Source of the DNA: Gammaproteobacteria bacterium | GTDB taxonomy: Bacteria > Pseudomonadota > Gammaproteobacteria > Pseudomonadales > Cellvibrionaceae | Direction: 5' to 3' | Length of the DNA stretch: 43,950 nucleotides | Assembly (NCBI GenBank): GCA_005801205.1 | Contig: SYDJ01000173.1 | Span: forward strand, 1 to 43,950 | Part shown: positions 40,594 to 43,950 of the stretch, piece after piece | Numbering within the stretch: the stretch's first letter is position 1 | Layout of the letters: each line of letters begins with the position of its first letter | Position numbers and translations under genes: made by a program | The notes under the pieces: model-generated | The model's input: the letters and a program-made list of their open reading frames with translations, nothing else | Told to the model about the DNA's origin: nothing | Databases searched by the model: none

Positions 40594-42861
40594 TTACTTA
40601 ACAAATTTCCCTTTCACATCCAAAGTGGCTGCATTTAAATGTACAGTCACGCTAGTTGCTTTGGCATCGGTTGCGTCCGCAGCCAGTATCACCTTGTAAT
40701 CACCTTCGGCAATTTTCCACGTTTTAGTGGCGCTGTCGTACATCCCCACTAAGCGAGGGTCAATAGTTACACTAGCCTTGGTACTCGCGCCGGCTTTCAA
40801 GTCTACTTTCTGCCAACCGCCCAAACGCTTGGGGGCCTCCCATACTGCAGACACTGGAGCAACATACACTTGAGCGACTTCTTTACCTGCGACTGAACCT
40901 GTATTTTTCACAGTGAAACTCGCATTAATCAGGCCATTTTTAACGTCTGCCTTCAAACCACTGAACGCAAACTCAGAGTAAGACAAGCCGTGACCAAAGG
41001 GGAACAAAGGTTTGTGGCCTTTTAAATCAAACCACTTATAACCCACCGTAGCGCCTTCAGTATAGTTAACAGTAATACGGGCATCTTTTACTTCTGGGTA
41101 GCCATCCAACACGGGACGCGGCAATTGGGCTTCAGATGCAGGGAAAGTTGCCGGTAAATGACCCGATGGATTCACTTCACCAAACAAAACACGTGCTATA
41201 GCCTCGCCACCATTGGTGCCTGGGTACCAGGCTTCAACAGCAGCGCCTACGTCCGCAAGCCATGGCATAAACACTGGGCCACCGGTTTGCATAACCACAA
41301 CAGTTTTTGCATTCGCCTTGGCTACAGCAGCCACTAATGCATCCTGGTTATCAGGTAAGGATAAGTTGGGTACATCAACTGACTCTGCAGTCCATTGATT
41401 TACAAACACCAAAACCATGTCGCTATCTGCCGCCAACTTAGCAGCTGCGACTGCATCGACGCCATCGTTATAGGTTACTTTGGCTTGCGGTACGCGCGCC
41501 TGTATGGCTTTTAGTGGCGAAGATGGGTAGTACAACATTGGGCCTGGGAAGAATTGTGGGCCGCCTTTAAAAGCTGCACCACCCACCGGATACACTTGTG
41601 ACGAACCACCGCCTGACAGAACACCAATATCAGCACGAGAGCCAATAACGGCGATTTTTTTGGCGGCTTTGCTAAGCGGGAGAAGCTTATTATCGTTCTT
41701 CAACAGAACCATGCCTTCTTCAGCATCTTTTTGGCTAACCAGCCCATTAGCTTTAAAATTAATGGTCTCTGGATTTGCAGAAACAGGATTATCCATCACA
41801 CCAAATTCAAACATAGGCTGCAGAACACGACGCACCATGTCATCAAAGCGCGCTTGCGACACCCAACCATTCTGGACTGCTTCCTTCAAAGCCGCGCCAA
41901 AATACTCGGACTGATCAAAGGGAATACCAGACTGCTGGTCCAAACCGCTATTAGCGGCCGGTATAGTACTGTGAGTTGCACCCCAGTCAGACATTACCCA
42001 ACCTTTGAAGCCCCAATCTTTCTTCAAGACTTCATTTAACAAATAGTTACTTTCGCAGGCATAGAAGCCATTCACACGGTTGTAGGCGCACATAACCGAG
42101 CCGGGATTACCGTCTTCATAAGCAACCTGCAAGGCTAACAGATCTGCCATTCTGGCAGGGGCATCGTCAATTTTTACGTTGAGAGTGCCACGATTGGTTT
42201 CTTGGTCGTTAAACGCGTAGTGCTTTAGCGTAGAAACAATTTTATTGGACTGAATACCACCAATTTGTGCACCTACAATCTTACCCGCTAAGAGCGGGTC
42301 TTCACCGGCATACTCAAAAGTACGACCATTGCGGGGTTCGCGCAAAAGATTTACACCACCCGCCAAGAGCACGTTGAAACCGAAGGCGCGCGCTTCAGAA
42401 CCAATCATAGCGCCACCTGCATAGGCGGTTTTTAAATCCCACGTGGCTGCAGTGTTAATTCCTGAAGGCAATGCGGTGGCTTCACGAACATTGGGACCAC
42501 CTTGACTCGCAACACCTATTCCAGCATCCGCAAGCCAAAGATTGGGAATACCTAAGCGCGGGATACCATAAACAAAACCAGCCGATTGGGTGATTGACTC
42601 TACCGGACGTTTAAAATTCTTCCAAGGTGCATCTGTACCAAAATAACCAAATACCAATTTGAGTTTTTCATCCATGGTCATTTCTTTCAAAACCAAATCA
42701 GTGCGCTGCTCTGGCGTTAGCTTCTTATTCATCCACGCTTTAGGTGCTTCTGAAGTGGCTTTTTTTGAATCTGCGGGCGGAGCCTCAGCGGCGAAGCTAG
42801 GAGCAATTGATACAAGTGCAATAGCCATCGCTAATAGACTGATTTTTTTTTGAAAAATCAT
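40594..42861 (-). CDS. Secreted glycoside hydrolase family 3 beta-glucosidase
   Basis: 755 residues with a signal peptide ('KISLLAMAIALVSIAPSFAAE'). Domains: (1) TIM barrel ~50-370 with 'GPNVREATALPSGI', 'EPRNGRTFEYAGEDPLLAG', 'LKHYAFNDQETNRG' and the nucleophile D292 in 'VMSDWGATHS'; (2) alpha/beta sandwich ~385-600 with a likely acid/base Glu near 490 in 'NQWTAESVDVP' and 'GEVNPSGHLPATFP'; (3) C-terminal fibronectin III-like domain ~650-735 ('VKNTGSVAGKEVAQVYVAP'). It releases glucose or related sugars from the non-reducing end of beta-linked oligosaccharides, probably in the periplasm. Exact linkage cannot be read from sequence. AAGGA seven bases before ATG 42861 supports the start. No transporter or regulator adjoins it. 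Confidence 0.95.
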   Translation of the reverse strand: MIFQKKISLLAMAIALVSIAPSFAAEAPPADSKKATSEAPKAWMNKKLTPEQRTDLVLKEMTMDEKLKLVFGYFGTDAPWKNFKRPVESITQSAGFVYGIPRLGIPNLWLADAGIGVASQGGPNVREATALPSGINTAATWDLKTAYAGGAMIGSEARAFGFNVLLAGGVNLLREPRNGRTFEYAGEDPLLAGKIVGAQIGGIQSNKIVSTLKHYAFNDQETNRGTLNVKIDDAPARMADLLALQVAYEDGNPGSVMCAYNRVNGFYACESNYLLNEVLKKDWGFKGWVMSDWGATHSTIPAANSGLDQQSGIPFDQSEYFGAALKEAVQNGWVSQARFDDMVRRVLQPMFEFGVMDNPVSANPETINFKANGLVSQKDAEEGMVLLKNDNKLLPLSKAAKKIAVIGSRADIGVLSGGGSSQVYPVGGAAFKGGPQFFPGPMLYYPSSPLKAIQARVPQAKVTYNDGVDAVAAAKLAADSDMVLVFVNQWTAESVDVPNLSLPDNQDALVAAVAKANAKTVVVMQTGGPVFMPWLADVGAAVEAWYPGTNGGEAIARVLFGEVNPSGHLPATFPASEAQLPRPVLDGYPEVKDARITVNYTEGATVGYKWFDLKGHKPLFPFGHGLSYSEFAFSGLKADVKNGLINASFTVKNTGSVAGKEVAQVYVAPVSAVWEAPKRLGGWQKVDLKAGASTKASVTIDPRLVGMYDSATKTWKIAEGDYKVILAADATDAKATSVTVHLNAATLDVKGKFVK

Positions 42862-43211
42862 AATGAATTCCTTGAGAGGTATGAATGATTATAGAAGAAA
42901 TATGTACTGGCGCTGCTTAGCGGCTTCTAAACCCAAAAAACAGCGAATCACATCGTTTTTAATGATAGACCGCATAAAAAAATCAGCTCGTCTTTTTAAC
43001 TAATATTTACTTGGCAGCGTATAAAAAATAACCTCCACTTTCGGTGAAGGTTGTTTAGTAAGCGATTCTACTTTTTGACGACGGTTCTCAGTGTGTAAAC
43101 ATTGCCAATATTGCCCAGAATCCCTTCTTTTTCCAGTCAACATAAGGGGTCAAGGAAAATGATCTGCGATGAATAGAATGTTGCAAGTCACTCATTTATT
43201 AGACTCGTTAC
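42862..43211. other. Intergenic region upstream of the GH3 gene
   Basis: 350 bases with no gene. It holds the GH3 promoter region and, at 43022-43052, the terminator of the upstream ATPase gene. An imperfect dyad GCTGC-TTA-GCGGC (about 42913-42925) lies some 50 bases before the GH3 start and could be an operator, but it is too weak to call. Confidence 0.5.
43022..43052 (-). terminator. Terminator of the HerA-like ATPase gene
   Basis: The stem AACCT.CAC / GTG.AGGTT (43030-43038, 43044-43052), with a single mismatch and a 5-base loop, is followed on the minus strand by ATTTTTTAT. It lies about 160 bases past the gene's stop codon. Confidence 0.7.
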
Positions 43212-43950
43212 TTACCGTCTAGACCTTCCACCACCCAAAATCGATCCTAACACTCCACGGATAATTTGACGGCCAACTTCGCTGGCAATCGTTCGCGCTA
43301 CGGTTTTAGCGGCAATTTGTGCCACGCCATCGCGCTGCCCACCGCGTGGCCCCGTTGAGCCGAATAGAATATCGTTCAAGCCACCAAATAGGGGATTACT
43401 GGCCATGGGATTGCTGGCGGCTTCTGGTTCGTTATTTAATTCTTCACGGCGATGTGTTGCGGGAGTATTCGGCGCTTGAGTTTGTGCAGTTTGAGCCTGC
43501 AAATGTTCAAACGCTGATTGACGATCTTCAACGGCTTCATAGACTCCAGCAACTAAAGAGCTAGCGATATGCGCACTGCGCTCTTCGGGTGCTAGTGGAC
43601 CTAAGCGTGACCCTGGAAGATTGATGAAAGCGCGTTCAACAATCGTCGGGCGGCCTTTTTCATCTAACAAGGAAATAAGCGCCTCACCTACACCTAACTC
43701 TGTAATAGCAGCTTCAACATCAAAGGCAGGGTTAGCACGCAGGGTTTGTGCGGCCGTTTTTACGGCTTTTTGGTCGCGCGGTGTGAAAGCGCGCAAAGCG
43801 TGTTGAACGCGATTGCCTAACTGGCCAAGAATGGAATCGGGGATATCCAAGGGATTTTGAGTCACAAAATAAATACCCACACCTTTTGAGCGAATGAGCC
43901 TTACCACCTGCTCTACTTTCTCGACCAATGCGGGTGGTGCATCGTTAAAC
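43212..43950 (-). CDS. yjgR: HerA-like ATPase, YjgR/DUF853 family (C-terminal part)
   Basis: The last ~246 residues; the reading frame stays open to the window edge (it continues upstream of residue '[14 protein letters not shown]'). '[55 protein letters not shown]' is the diagnostic DUF853 helicase HerA-like segment, containing the sensor/arginine-finger region ('QNP', 'GNRVQHALR'). The Walker motifs lie outside the window. The region 150-205 is a variable Ala/Asn/Pro linker. The end '[20 protein letters not shown]' is the usual Gly/Arg-rich tail. Biological role unsettled; it is predicted to be a DNA-translocating P-loop ATPase. Confidence 0.92.
   Translation of the reverse strand, partial: FNDAPPALVEKVEQVVRLIRSKGVGIYFVTQNPLDIPDSILGQLGNRVQHALRAFTPRDQKAVKTAAQTLRANPAFDVEAAITELGVGEALISLLDEKGRPTIVERAFINLPGSRLGPLAPEERSAHIASSLVAGVYEAVEDRQSAFEHLQAQTAQTQAPNTPATHRREELNNEPEAASNPMASNPLFGGLNDILFGSTGPRGGQRDGVAQIAAKTVARTIASEVGRQIIRGVLGSILGGGRSRR

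Overview
The window looks like chromosomal DNA of a Cellvibrio-type gammaproteobacterium (family Cellvibrionaceae). This rests on the gene content: a complete MSHA type IV pilus locus, a secreted GH3 beta-glucosidase, a very large periplasmic-propeller sensor kinase, a PEP-CTERM protein, and pseudomonad/alteromonad-like housekeeping genes (alaA, pdxB, rlmM, gcvR, trmL, mioC/fldB). The assignment comes from reading the proteins, not from a database search.

Layout. Bases 1-94 hold the 5' end of a leftward tRNA-Glu and its stable-RNA-type promoter. Bases 229-2732 carry a membrane protein of unknown function, msrB and alaA. Bases 2805-10794 are all on the minus strand: a secreted amidohydrolase, a secreted S41 peptidase, and a tightly overlapped four-gene run (pdxB, NAD-kinase-like, methyltransferase, membrane-anchored AraC regulator). 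Bases 10982-14625 hold small housekeeping and unknown genes (a duplicated-domain protein, tusA, rlmM, yheU, gcvR). Bases 14757-18938 encode a 1393-residue sensor kinase with a CheA-like output module and no receiver domain; a DUF2721 membrane protein follows.

Bases 19808-37743 are an 18 kb MSHA pilus locus on the minus strand, in the order mshI, PilN-like, mshJ, mshK, mshL, mshM, mshN, mshE, mshG, mshF, [insert], mshA, mshC, mshD, mshO, mshP, mshQ. The insert (about 26.28-27.31 kb) is on the plus strand. It holds an orphan Rhs C-terminal tip with a cysteine-rich end, a small acidic protein that is probably its immunity partner, a terminator, and a short GC-richer patch with IS21-like spaced repeats. 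It sits at the junction between the assembly-machinery half and the pilin half of the locus.

Bases 37927-39465 carry trmL and two overlapping flavodoxin genes. Bases 39504-42861 carry a PEP-CTERM/GEVED-like exported protein and a GH3 beta-glucosidase. The window ends inside a HerA-like ATPase gene (yjgR/DUF853 family).

Working together: the MSHA genes encode a c-di-GMP-responsive pilus (MshE has two MshEN-type motifs) whose presumed tip protein MshQ carries a PA14 domain, which would suit attachment to glycans. The GH3 enzyme and propeller kinase fit a polysaccharide-degrading lifestyle. The strongest candidates for something undescribed are the Rhs-tip/immunity insert, the CheA-like propeller kinase, and the tandemly expanded leader peptide of MshO.
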